NCBI RefSeq assembly: GCF_030160835.1 | Contig: NZ_BSPC01000075.1 | Span: forward strand, 62,001-126,000 | Length of the DNA: 64,000 bases | Direction of reading: 5' to 3' | Source of the DNA: Labrys miyagiensis | Lineage (GTDB): Bacteria > Pseudomonadota > Alphaproteobacteria > Rhizobiales > Labraceae | Shown: positions 8,617-17,315 of the stretch, piece after piece | Position numbering within the stretch: position 1 is the first letter of the stretch | Layout of the letters: each line of letters opens with the position of its first letter | The notes under the pieces: model-generated | What the model was told of the DNA's origin: nothing | The model's database searches: none | The model's input: only the letters and a program-made list of their open reading frames with translations | Translations under genes and position numbers: made by a program

Positions 8617-8654
8617 CGTCATTCCGGATATTCCCTCACTCGAGCCGGAATGAC
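8617..8654. repeat. Short GTCATTCCGG...CCGGAATGAC palindromic repeat
   Basis: Inverted arms GTCATTCCGG and CCGGAATGAC with a short centre lie between convergent genes. Larger members of the same family are at 45662-45726 and 54541-54667. It may act as a bidirectional terminator. Confidence 0.7.
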
Positions 8655-8700
8655 CAAGCCGTTCGGTTCGGTGAGATCGCGATCCGACCGAGCACCGCCC

Positions 8701-9861
8701 TCACACGAAGGGCGTGAAGATATCCGGCCGCTTCGGCAAGAGGCGATGGAAGTAGCGCCTTCCCTCGGGGGAAATGGCGTTGCTGCCGGCAAAGAAGCTG
8801 TCGGGCATGTGGCGCGTGCGGCCGGCGACCTGGTCGAGCGCCACGATGCGCGGCGTCGTGCGGTGGCCGTCATAATGCAGCACCACCGAGCCGCTGCCGG
8901 CGGTGAAGGCGCTCTGGGCCGCGAAGGCGCCGGCCTCGAAGGCCTCCTTGGCGTCCGTCTCGTCGATCATGCCGATATAGCCGCGCAGCAGGTAGCCGAG
9001 CGTGTCCACGCGGGTTCTCGCCTTAGGGAAACGTTCCTTCAGGGCGCGCTGGATTTCAATGCCGAGATCTCCGCCCGAGAGCTGGACATTGCCATGGGCA
9101 TCGCGCTCCAGCGCACCGGCTGCAAGCACGTCGGCCAGCGGGCGCCCGGTCTCGTCCTGCACGCCTTCGGACATCGAAACGATACAGTGTCCGGTGCGCG
9201 TATAGATGGCGTCGACATCGTCGAGGAACTGGGCCACCGAGAAGGGCTTTTCGGGTGCATAGATCAGATGCGGTGCTTCGTCGGCCGATTGCTGCCAGCC
9301 GGCCGCGGCGGCGCTGAGGAAGCCGGCATGCCGGCCCATGACGATGCCGACATAGATGCCGGTCATGGCGCGGAAATCGAGGTCGATGCTCACGAAGGCA
9401 TTGGCCACGAAGGCGGCCGCCGAGATGAAGCCGGGAACGTGGTCGTTCTCCATCAGATCATTGTCGATGGTCTTGGGGGCATGCACGAAGCTGCACGGCC
9501 CGGTCGACTGCTTGCTCAGGATGTCCAGCGTGCCGGCGGTGTCGTTGCCACCGATATAGACGAAGGCGCGGGCCTCCACCTTCTGCAGCGCGGTGAGGAT
9601 GGCCTCGCAATATTTGGCGTCGGGCTTGTCGCGCGTCGAGCCGAGGCCGGAATTGGGCGTATGGGCGAGGCGCAGGAGGTCGGTTTCCGAAAGCTGGGTG
9701 AGGTCGACGAGATCGCCCTTGGTCAGGCCGCGCACGCCATGCCGGGCGCCGAGGATGCGCAGGGAAGGGTCGTGCCGCCGGGCGGCGACGATGGCGCCGC
9801 AGAGCGTCTGGTTGATCACGGCGGTGGGGCCGCCCCCCTGGGCGATGACGATGGACGACAT
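8701..9861 (-). CDS. 6-phosphofructokinase, probably pyrophosphate-dependent
   Basis: A 386-residue PFK-family protein. It shows the N-terminal phosphoryl-donor loop (IAQGGGPTAVIN), the donor-site motif GGND, the fructose-6-phosphate motif PKTIDND and MGRHAG. Lysine in PKTIDND, where ATP-dependent enzymes have PGTIDND, points to pyrophosphate as donor. GGND is also non-ATP-type. The enzyme phosphorylates fructose-6-phosphate, reversibly if PPi-linked. The start at 9861 has GGGAGG six bases upstream; an in-frame extension to 9921 lacks a ribosome-binding site. It is monocistronic and convergent with the unknown gene at 6997. Confidence 0.9.
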   Translation of the reverse strand: MSSIVIAQGGGPTAVINQTLCGAIVAARRHDPSLRILGARHGVRGLTKGDLVDLTQLSETDLLRLAHTPNSGLGSTRDKPDAKYCEAILTALQKVEARAFVYIGGNDTAGTLDILSKQSTGPCSFVHAPKTIDNDLMENDHVPGFISAAAFVANAFVSIDLDFRAMTGIYVGIVMGRHAGFLSAAAAGWQQSADEAPHLIYAPEKPFSVAQFLDDVDAIYTRTGHCIVSMSEGVQDETGRPLADVLAAGALERDAHGNVQLSGGDLGIEIQRALKERFPKARTRVDTLGYLLRGYIGMIDETDAKEAFEAGAFAAQSAFTAGSGSVVLHYDGHRTTPRIVALDQVAGRTRHMPDSFFAGSNAISPEGRRYFHRLLPKRPDIFTPFV

Positions 9862-10070
9862 GGAACCTCCCTTGCTTACGCGGGGTTTCTTATGGATGCC
9901 GGCCATAGAAGCGGAGTTCAACGCCGCTTACAACCGTCGTTGCAGGTTATGCAGGGCGATGAGCCCCGTCCGCAACGTTTCGGCGAGGACGGTGCTGCAG
10001 CACAGGAAACGGGTGGCGGCTGCGGCCTCTTCCTGGTGTCCTCGTGGCATCCCTGAATGGAGATGCCCTC

Positions 10071-10538
10071 ATGTCTTTTCGTATCACCGGCCTTTCACCC
10101 GAACCGTTCCGTGAACTCTTTGGCCTCGACGATGCCGAACTCGCCCGGCGTGGCGCCCGACGCGTCGTCGCTGACGCCAAGCCCGGCTTTCCCGACCGCG
10201 TCGAGATGCGCGATGCCGAGCCCGGCGAGACCTTGTTGCTGCTCAACCATGTCTGCCAGCCGGCGGCGACGCCCTACCACGCCCGCCATGCCATCTTCGT
10301 GCGGGAGGGAGCACAGATGCCCTATGACCGCATCGACGAAGTGCCGGAGGTGATGCGCGGCCGCATTCTCTCCCTGCGGGCCTTCGACGCCGAGGGCATG
10401 ATGGTCGATGCGGATCTCACCGAGGGGCGCGAGATCGAAAGCCTTATCGCACGCCTCTTCGCCAATCCCGAGGTTGCCTATATCCATGCCCACAATGCCA
10501 AGCGTGGCTGCTATTCCGGCCGCATCGACAGGGCGTAA
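10071..10538 (+). CDS. DUF1203 domain-containing protein
   Basis: A 155-residue cytoplasmic protein matching DUF1203 over its full length: an N-terminal SFRITGLSPEPF segment, a central LLLNHVCQPAATPYHA region and a C-terminal VAYIHAHNAKRGCYSGRIDR tail with conserved His and Cys. The function of the family is unknown. The ATG at 10071 has GGAG about eight bases upstream. It appears monocistronic. Confidence 0.85.
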   Translation: MSFRITGLSPEPFRELFGLDDAELARRGARRVVADAKPGFPDRVEMRDAEPGETLLLLNHVCQPAATPYHARHAIFVREGAQMPYDRIDEVPEVMRGRILSLRAFDAEGMMVDADLTEGREIESLIARLFANPEVAYIHAHNAKRGCYSGRIDRA

Positions 10539-10725
10539 GCCAAACGCAGATGAAATACTCTTTTGTCCTGCCTGCGCTGTTGACGGTGAGATGGATGGCC
10601 TCGAAGAACATGGAGGCAGCAAGCGGAATCGGGCGCTCGGTCGATATCGAGATCCCCGTCAAATAGCGGCCGGCGTTCCAGACGGCTATCATGGGGTCTG
10701 CCGTCCTCCGGAAAAGGGACCGACC

Positions 10726-11139
10726 ATGCCCCGTCTCAACCGCATCATCGAGACCTCACTCTATGTCGAGGATCTCGACCGCGCCGCCCGCTTCTACGAG
10801 GCGGTGCTGGGGCTGGAGGCGCTGCTCAAGCTGGAGCGCCTCTATGTCTATGATGTCGGCGGCGCCAATGTGCTGCTCGTCTTCAAGCGCGGCGCCTCGG
10901 CCGAGGACATGGCCATGCCCAACGGCCTGATCCCGGGCCATGACGCCAGCGGCCGCATCCATGTCTGCTTCGCCATTTCGGCCGAGGAGTTGGTGGCGTG
11001 GGAGACGCGTCTGGCTGAGCACCACATCGCCATCGAGGGCCGCGTCGACTGGCCGGCCGGCGGCAAGAGCGTCTATTTCCGCGACACCGACGGCAACATG
11101 CTGGAGCTGGCAACGCCGGGTATGTGGCGGATCTATTGA
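10726..11139 (+). CDS. VOC (glyoxalase/bleomycin resistance/dioxygenase) family protein
   Basis: A 137-residue two-module vicinal-oxygen-chelate protein: ETSLYVEDLDRAARFYEAVLGL in module one and HVCFAIS ... SVYFRDTDGNMLELATP in module two. The C-terminal DxDGNxLEL glutamate is the usual metal ligand. VOC proteins are metal-dependent lyases, isomerases, dioxygenases or resistance proteins; the activity here cannot be predicted. The ATG at 10726 has AAGGGA six bases upstream. A long in-frame upstream opening overlaps the DUF1203 gene and is not part of the protein. Confidence 0.87.
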   Translation: MPRLNRIIETSLYVEDLDRAARFYEAVLGLEALLKLERLYVYDVGGANVLLVFKRGASAEDMAMPNGLIPGHDASGRIHVCFAISAEELVAWETRLAEHHIAIEGRVDWPAGGKSVYFRDTDGNMLELATPGMWRIY

Positions 11140-11200
11140 GGGGAGGGGTTGTGCTGCCGCGCAGGACAATCGTTTCGGGTCGATTTGGTGCTGCCCTTGT

Positions 11201-11286
11201 CGTCATTGCGAGCGCAGCGAAGCAATCCAGGGCCAGCGGACACGGCCCTTTGACTCCTGGATTGCTTCGCTGCACTCGCAATGACG
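11201..11286. repeat. GTCATTGCGAGC palindromic repeat, copy 1
   Basis: A unit beginning GTCATTGCGAGCGCAGCGAA and its inverted copy ending CACTCGCAATGAC enclose a short variable centre. A second copy lies at 32914-33000. Such GTCATTGCGAGC palindromes are common intergenic repeats in alphaproteobacteria. Confidence 0.85.
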
Positions 11287-11398
11287 AATGAGGCAACACA
11301 CTTCGCCAGCCCGAAGCGATTGCCCTGGCTTTCCGCGCCCATTCCCATTGTCCGACGCGCCTCCGGCCTTTAGGTTGAAACCATAACTGGAGGCCGTC

Positions 11399-12013
11399 AT
11401 GTCGCTGATCACCTCGATCGCCGAGCTTGAAGCTCTTTATACCGATCCCGTATCGCCGGCCGCCCATGTCAAGGTGCTCGACCACGTCTCCGACCACTAC
11501 CGCACCTTCATCGAGGCCTCGCCCTTCATGCTGCTGGCGACTGTCGGGCCCTCGGACGTCGACTGCTCGCCGCGCGGCGATCCGCCCGGCTTCGTACGCG
11601 TGGCCGATCCGAAGACGCTGATGATTCCCGACCGGCGCGGCAACAACCGGCTCGATTCCCTGCGCAACATCGTGATGGACCCGCGCGTCCACCTGCTCTT
11701 CCTGATCCCCGGCGTCGGCGAGACCATGCGCGTGATCGGCCGCGCCGCGATCTCCGCCGATCCCGAGCTCTGCGCCAGCTTCACCATGGAGGGCAAGGCG
11801 CCGCGCAGCGTCATCATCGTCACGGTGGAGGAGGTCTACCCGCAATGCCAGAAGGCGCTGGTGCGCTCGAAGCTCTGGGATCCCGCCATCCAGATCCCGC
11901 GCTCGGCGCTGCCCTCCCTCGGCGAGATGCTGGCCGCCATCACCAAGGGCGGCTTCGACGGTAAGGCGTATGACCAGGCCTATCCGGAGCGGCTGAAGCA
12001 GACGATCTATTGA
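11399..12013 (+). CDS. PPOX-class FMN-binding flavoprotein (MSMEG_1061-like)
   Basis: A 204-residue protein of the pyridoxamine-5'-phosphate-oxidase-like split-barrel family. FMN-binding features are visible: PFMLLATVGPSDVDCSPRGDPPG, then IPDRRGNNRLDSLRN and a dimer-interface segment RVHLLFLIPGVGETMRV. It most resembles the subgroup annotated as MSMEG_1061-type PPOX flavoproteins, cytoplasmic proteins without a proven substrate. GGAGG is correctly spaced before the ATG at 11399. It is convergent with the metallo-beta-lactamase-fold gene downstream. Confidence 0.85.
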   Translation: MSLITSIAELEALYTDPVSPAAHVKVLDHVSDHYRTFIEASPFMLLATVGPSDVDCSPRGDPPGFVRVADPKTLMIPDRRGNNRLDSLRNIVMDPRVHLLFLIPGVGETMRVIGRAAISADPELCASFTMEGKAPRSVIIVTVEEVYPQCQKALVRSKLWDPAIQIPRSALPSLGEMLAAITKGGFDGKAYDQAYPERLKQTIY

Positions 12014-12040
12014 GGGAGGCCCGCGCAGCCCCCCTCGGTC

Positions 12041-13423
12041 TCACAACCACAGCTCGACATAACCGGGGCTGCCGAGCAGGCGTTCGAAATCGGTACGCAG
12101 CGGCTGTGGCTTGCCGAGCCAATCCTGCTCCAGATTGCGGAACCTCGAATTGGCCAGGAGGTCCACGCCGGCAGTGGCCGAAGCCTGCTGATAGTTCCTG
12201 GTATCCTTGAGACGCGTGCCGAGGTCTTCCAGGAGAGCGCAGCGCGGAATCGGTTCGTAGCGGCCGCGTTCGGTAGAGACCACCGCCACGGCCGTTGCCT
12301 GCGCTGGTGCAACAGGGCGGGGGAGGATGGCATCGAGAATGTCGCCGGCCTCGGTGCTGGGGCCATCGGGATCGTCGCGCCAAGGCGTGGCGTTGGTGCT
12401 GCCATGATGGCCGATCTTCAGGAAATCAACGCCCTCCTTCAGCAATTCGCCACGGCGGTTCCACATCACGTTCCAGGAGCCATTGGCCTTGCCATCCCTG
12501 TAGGCCGTGCTCCATTCGGCATCGCCAACGAAGAGCAGGCGCTTGCCGCCCCAATCGATGCGCAGGATCACGCTGGTGTTGTTGACCATCTGGTTGGAGG
12601 CGGCCGCCAGCGCCAGGGCGCTGGACAGCATGTTGGAACGCAGCCGCTGGAAATCGGAGGCGCTGATATTGGCCGGCAACTCCGACGCGGGCACGGGCGC
12701 CGCCATCGCGGCGCCATAGGCCTGCGGCGTGAAGGAGGCGGAGAGGGCCTGCAGCATGGGATCGGGCGCCGCGCCGAGATAATAATGATCGATATCCTTT
12801 TCGGGCGCGAGCACGCGGATGGTTGCCCCAGCCAGAGGCAGGCCGAGATCCGCATTGCTTTGACCGGCATGAACGTAACGGGCTTCGATGCCATTCTGCC
12901 TGGGTATCCAGTCGGTCAAGGTGTCCAGGGCCTCGTCATTGGCGACGGCAAATTCAGAGATGAAGGCGGCCATCTCCTCGCCAAGCGACAGGTTGAGGCT
13001 GGCGAGCCCGCGCATCGCCTGAGTGGCGTAATCCTCGAGGGCCAGGGCCCGGCTGGCCTCGACGCCATCGACTCCCTTGCCCTTGCTCTTCTTGAGCTCG
13101 GGATTCATCGCAGCGCTCAGCCAGATCGCTCCGATCTCGAACTGCTTGAACAACGCCTTGTCGAAGCCGGCGATGTGGTCCTTGTGGCGGTGGGTCACCA
13201 CGATCAGATCGAGCCGCCTCTTGCCGGACGCCGTCTGTGGCAGCATGCCGGCCAGCGCCTTGACTGCAGCCTGGAGATAGCGCTCGCCGCTCCAGGAACC
13301 GCAGTCGACCAGCATGTGGAAATCAACGGCCTCGCCGCCGCTAGCGATCGCCTTGGGGATGCGGCAATAGATGCAGTCGCCGAGGCCGACGTCGAAGGCA
13401 CTGATCAGGAGCTTATCTGCCAT
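12041..13423 (-). CDS. Metallo-beta-lactamase-fold hydrolase (ComEC-like domain)
   Basis: A 460-residue cytoplasmic protein with a complete metallo-beta-lactamase metal site: THRHKDH at residues 77-83 (HxHxDH), the metal-bridging Asp301 in VGDAEWS, and His339-His340 in KIGHHGSTNA. The early FDVGLGDCIYC segment resembles the DVGQGD of ComEC-type domains. The family hydrolyses nucleic acid or ester substrates through two zinc ions. It is the last gene of a three-gene minus-strand unit; its start (GGGAG seven bases upstream) overlaps the peptidase gene by 19 bases. The C-terminal ~110 residues have no recognisable domain. Confidence 0.85.
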   Translation of the reverse strand: MADKLLISAFDVGLGDCIYCRIPKAIASGGEAVDFHMLVDCGSWSGERYLQAAVKALAGMLPQTASGKRRLDLIVVTHRHKDHIAGFDKALFKQFEIGAIWLSAAMNPELKKSKGKGVDGVEASRALALEDYATQAMRGLASLNLSLGEEMAAFISEFAVANDEALDTLTDWIPRQNGIEARYVHAGQSNADLGLPLAGATIRVLAPEKDIDHYYLGAAPDPMLQALSASFTPQAYGAAMAAPVPASELPANISASDFQRLRSNMLSSALALAAASNQMVNNTSVILRIDWGGKRLLFVGDAEWSTAYRDGKANGSWNVMWNRRGELLKEGVDFLKIGHHGSTNATPWRDDPDGPSTEAGDILDAILPRPVAPAQATAVAVVSTERGRYEPIPRCALLEDLGTRLKDTRNYQQASATAGVDLLANSRFRNLEQDWLGKPQPLRTDFERLLGSPGYVELWL

Positions 13424-15321
13424 TGACGTTCTCCCTGCTGTTCCCGTTCGTGTTCGTGATCGATGGAGAAATGCGGGCTGACCTCGAAGCGCAGCACGCC
13501 GTCGACCGTCCTCGAGGTCAGCGGCGGGATGCTCTTTTCAGCAAGGCCGAAGCTGCCGCCGAAGGCCATGCCGACCTTGCCGCCATTGATGCGCCTGGCA
13601 AGCGTGTCCAAATAGGCTTCGAGGCGCGCCTCGCCATCCGCGACTTCCTTTTCCCAGTCGCTTCCGGGCTTGGGCTTGGCCTCGTCGAAGCTGTGCGAGC
13701 CCGGCTTGCGCGCCCAATGCAGCAGATTGCCGTTTTCGTTGAAGGCCAGCGTTCCCCCGCACAAGAAGCTGGTGGTCTGGCCCTCATAGCGGGCAAACCG
13801 CGTACCGGTCAGCGTCACATCCTCGCGCCATATATATTGCAGCAGGATCTGCCTCGGCTGCCTCTGGCCGTCGCGCGTATATTTGTTGGCCACGAAGACC
13901 TCCGGCACGATGATGTCGGCGCCGCGGGGAATGAAGAGCTTGCTGCGATTGTCGTCGAGAAAGCGATAGGCCGCCGCGCGCGAGCCTTCGAAGGTCGCGA
14001 CGTCGTGGAAGACATCGATGGGCGTGCGCTTGAACAGCGTGTCCGCCTTCATCAACCCCTCTTTCTCCTCTGGGGCGAGGATGCCGCGGGCGATGAAGCT
14101 GTCGATCATCATCGGCCGGTAGCCCTGGGGATCGGTGGGATTGGCAATCTGCTCGGCCCTCAGCACGGCCATGGCATAGTCGCGGAAGGTGGCCTCCACC
14201 GGCGGCAGGAGGTCCAGCGGCTGCACGGCCATCACCTGGATGCGCTGGGCGATCTGCCATAGCTGCGATTTGCGTTTCTCGGGCTCCGGGTGCGCCGCAA
14301 GATAAAGGCGCCATATTCCGAGGATGATGTCGAACATCGCACAGGTCATGACTTCGGACAGGTCGTGCGGTTCGTCGTTGCCGGCGAGCTTGGCCAGAGT
14401 GGCGTCCTCGTTGGTGGCGCTACGCAGATAGGGCCGGTTCTTGACCGCCTGGCCGAACTGCGCCGCGATACTGGACAAGGGCGTCTCGCCTTCCAGCTTG
14501 CCGCCGGTCAACTCGAGGAATATGCGCCGGAAGGAATTGTTGCGGAAGGCGATGAGAATGGCCGAGAGATCGCCCATGAACTCGTGAAAGGCGGCAGTCT
14601 GCGGCGAGATCGCCTCCAGGAAATAGGGCCGGATGCCGTCCAGCACGGCGTGGCCGAATTCGTGGATGACGATGTCGCCGGAGAGGCAGGTATAGATCCT
14701 CTTCTTGGCCGGGCCGGCTTCCCCCTCCTCGTCCGCGTCGAAATAGTAGAACTGGAGCGATTTGCTCTTGCGATCGTAATAGGCGTTCTTGCCATAGCCG
14801 GCATGCGGCACGACGATGAGCCGGTTGCCTTCGAAGCCCCAGCTGATCCGCCGGCCCAATCCCCAGGGACCCTCGAAGTAGTCCAGGGCGTTCTGCACCC
14901 GGGCCCAGGTGTTCACCTGCTGGAAATGGGGCGTATCCTTCTGGCTCTCGTCGAGCTTCTTGCCGGCAGGGCTGTAAAAGGCGTCCTCGTCCGCGCGCCA
15001 CCGAGCGGGTTTTTCGAGCTGGTTGGTGGTGGCATCGAAGTCGACCACAGCGAAGCGCGCGCTGGTCGGCCCATCGCTGATGCCCGGTTCCCACGGCACG
15101 TTGAAGTCGGTGTCTATCTCTTCATTGGGGAGCTTTGCGGCGAGCGCCGGGTCCTTGAAATAGACGACGAAGGGAATGCGCAGGCCAAGCCGCTTCTCCG
15201 TTTCGAGGCCGAGATATCGTGCGGCGGCATAGAGCGCGATGCGGTCGTCCTTGCGCAGCTTGCCGGGAGCCGTTCGATCTTTCGATGGTGCCGGCGAGGC
15301 TTTCGTCGTGTCCTTTGCCAT
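13405..15321 (-). CDS. Thermolysin-like (gluzincin) zinc metallopeptidase, large
   Basis: A 638-residue protein with the zinc motif HEFGH at residues 220-224 and a downstream Glu247 in HEFMGDL placed like the third ligand of gluzincins (HExxH plus ExxxD). No signal peptide is visible; the N-terminus is a Lys/Pro-rich tail. The central and C-terminal ~350 residues match nothing I recognise. AAGGGGG precedes the ATG. It sits between two metallo-beta-lactamase-fold genes on one transcript, overlapping the downstream one. Substrate and location are unknown. Confidence 0.78.
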   Translation of the reverse strand: MAKDTTKASPAPSKDRTAPGKLRKDDRIALYAAARYLGLETEKRLGLRIPFVVYFKDPALAAKLPNEEIDTDFNVPWEPGISDGPTSARFAVVDFDATTNQLEKPARWRADEDAFYSPAGKKLDESQKDTPHFQQVNTWARVQNALDYFEGPWGLGRRISWGFEGNRLIVVPHAGYGKNAYYDRKSKSLQFYYFDADEEGEAGPAKKRIYTCLSGDIVIHEFGHAVLDGIRPYFLEAISPQTAAFHEFMGDLSAILIAFRNNSFRRIFLELTGGKLEGETPLSSIAAQFGQAVKNRPYLRSATNEDATLAKLAGNDEPHDLSEVMTCAMFDIILGIWRLYLAAHPEPEKRKSQLWQIAQRIQVMAVQPLDLLPPVEATFRDYAMAVLRAEQIANPTDPQGYRPMMIDSFIARGILAPEEKEGLMKADTLFKRTPIDVFHDVATFEGSRAAAYRFLDDNRSKLFIPRGADIIVPEVFVANKYTRDGQRQPRQILLQYIWREDVTLTGTRFARYEGQTTSFLCGGTLAFNENGNLLHWARKPGSHSFDEAKPKPGSDWEKEVADGEARLEAYLDTLARRINGGKVGMAFGGSFGLAEKSIPPLTSRTVDGVLRFEVSPHFSIDHEHEREQQGERQWQISS

Positions 15322-15351
15322 GAAATCCCCCTTTCCCAGGCGTTCCAGATC

Positions 15352-16818
15352 TCAGGTCTGCTCCACCTTGAGCTGGCAGGCGCCGCTACAGGCGAGCGCT
15401 CTCGGCAAGTTGCCCGCGCCCCAGTCGAAGCCGATATGGCCGAGACCGCTGGCGGCGCGGTCCTCGGTGTTGCGGACATAGTTGAAAGAGGAGTGACCGA
15501 TGCGCGGATCGTCCCAGCCGACACTGTCGTGGGCCGAGCAGGTTGCGCTCAGCGGATGCTTGTAGCTGTTGCCGCTACCGTAGGAGTAGGCGAGCCTCTG
15601 ATCGGCGCCGGCGGGACGGCTGGGCACGGTGGGCGACCTCGAGCGTCCGCCGTGATGCGGGCAGTTGATGAAATCGAGGGCGCCGGCGGCCGGCGGCGAG
15701 GGGAGGTCGCCATAACCGGCGTCCGCCGGCAACAAGACCGGCCGGCCCTGGGCTCCGGCCGGTGCCCCGATCTCGGCGGCGAGACCGGAGGCGTTGCGCG
15801 AGGTACCCGTGCATTGCAGGAGGGTGAGCGGACCGGCGCTGACGCTGATGGTCGCGGCTGGCCAGACCAGCAATCGGCCATGGGCGATGATCGAGGCGAT
15901 CAAGGCGCTGTGGTGAAAGCCGCGCTTGGTCCGGCGCACAGTCTGGCGCGGCACGATCCAGGTTCGCCAATGCGCCCGGGTGTCCCGGCCTTCGGAAGAC
16001 CAGTGGTCATGGTCCCAATGCGAGAGGACGATGGCGGGGTCGACATTATGGCAAAAGCAGAACTGGGCGAGCGCGGTTGGAAAAGTGGCAGTGTTGCCGG
16101 CAACACCGCCGCCGAAGTCGAAATAGACGACGACTGCACCGTTCTGGTCCACGAGCGCATTGGCGCCGCCCTGGCCGACATCGTAAACGGCGACATGGTC
16201 GATGGCTCCCGCGCCCGCGACCCCCTGCAGGGCGGCTTCGATGTCTGCGACCGTCGCGTCTGGTTCGCTGCCAAGGGGATCGACGGCGTTCAGGCGCGCG
16301 CTGGCAGCATCGCCGGCCTCCGTGACCCGGCTCAGCCTCACGGCCAGAGGGACGGCGAACAGATTGGGATAGAGGTCTGCCGCCAGCCGGCTCTCGTCCC
16401 AGCCGAGCTCGAACCGTTTCCAGCGCCGTTCCAGGTCGTCGAGCAGTTCAGGCAGATCGGGCGGCGCGAGGTCACCCGGCAAAGGTTCCTGGTCGGCTGC
16501 CGTCAACGTTTGCGCCGACTGGCTGGCGATCTTGCGGATGCACGATGTCGCCAGCCTGATCTCGAGCAGGTAGATCGGCATGGCATAGAAGATTGGGCCA
16601 TAGTCGCGCGCCTGGAAAGCGGCGGCGATCTCCTCGTCGGGCAGGCGGTCGAACCAGGCGGCATCCACCGCCGAGAACATCAGGCGGTGGTTGCCCTCAT
16701 CGTCGATCTCCGCCTGGTCGAGCACGGCATAGAGGTCGCCACGCGGCAACTCCCAGGATCTGCCGTGCAGCAGCAGGAAGGGGTTGCATTCCGGCCTCGG
16801 TCGGTCGTCCCGCTCCAT
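15352..16818 (-). CDS. Divergent metallo-beta-lactamase-fold protein
   Basis: A 488-residue protein with an uncharacterised N-terminal domain of about 200 residues and a C-terminal metallo-beta-lactamase-like domain. Within it, YDVGQGGANALV (212-223) corresponds to the ComEC DVGQGD strand, SHWDHDHW (266-273) to the HxHxDH motif with an altered first spacing, DAGYGD (366-371) to the bridging aspartate and CPHHGG (387-391) to the last histidine. The sites are recognisable, so it may be active. It is the promoter-proximal gene of the three-gene unit; no strong ribosome-binding site is seen before the ATG at 16818. Confidence 0.75.
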   Translation of the reverse strand: MERDDRPRPECNPFLLLHGRSWELPRGDLYAVLDQAEIDDEGNHRLMFSAVDAAWFDRLPDEEIAAAFQARDYGPIFYAMPIYLLEIRLATSCIRKIASQSAQTLTAADQEPLPGDLAPPDLPELLDDLERRWKRFELGWDESRLAADLYPNLFAVPLAVRLSRVTEAGDAASARLNAVDPLGSEPDATVADIEAALQGVAGAGAIDHVAVYDVGQGGANALVDQNGAVVVYFDFGGGVAGNTATFPTALAQFCFCHNVDPAIVLSHWDHDHWSSEGRDTRAHWRTWIVPRQTVRRTKRGFHHSALIASIIAHGRLLVWPAATISVSAGPLTLLQCTGTSRNASGLAAEIGAPAGAQGRPVLLPADAGYGDLPSPPAAGALDFINCPHHGGRSRSPTVPSRPAGADQRLAYSYGSGNSYKHPLSATCSAHDSVGWDDPRIGHSSFNYVRNTEDRAASGLGHIGFDWGAGNLPRALACSGACQLKVEQT

Positions 16819-17315
16819 GGATGGTCTCGCAGACTGTCGTTGCTATTGGTGATGATCGAAGAAGAGGATAGAGCCGAAGTCTGGCGCGCGCGAGAGGCTC
16901 CGGCAAATAGTCTTCGGCAAGAAACGTGCACTGAACAGAAAATTGCAGGAGTCGACAGCGTATGTAGCCGGCTTTGAACTTGGCGAGATCGATGGAGTGC
17001 CTGCGCATGTCGCGCCGTCACTCCTGATCGACTGGTTGTCCCGGCTATAGTCTCAGGGGCGGGAAATCGGCGTGACATGCGCCTTGCCGGTTGAGGCGGG
17101 CTCGATCTCGCCCTCTGATGCGCAATTGCCACAGGAGCGACCCGATCTGATCCCGTACCGACATTCTCCCCTTGCGTCAGCGCCCGGCCAGGTCTACACA
17201 GCGCGCCCGTTCGACCGAAGGAGAACCGCCATGAGATCCCATCCGAGAGCCGCATCTTCAGTGCCGGCGCTCGTGGTGCGTCCGGCGTTCCGATCTTCTT
17301 TCAGGCCCAACGACA
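16819..17315. other. Intergenic region between divergent genes
   Basis: About 500 bases between the minus-strand peptidase unit and the plus-strand PcfJ gene. It should hold promoters for both directions. Open frames here have no ribosome-binding site or recognisable product, and I see no repeat or RNA gene. Confidence 0.5.

Noticed and set aside
8650-10056. 468-codon plus-strand open frame
   Set aside because: Antisense to the phosphofructokinase gene, which has all family motifs.
14290-16977. 895-codon open frame on the plus strand
   Set aside because: It lies opposite two well-supported minus-strand genes with clear metal-site motifs; it is an antisense shadow of high-GC coding DNA.
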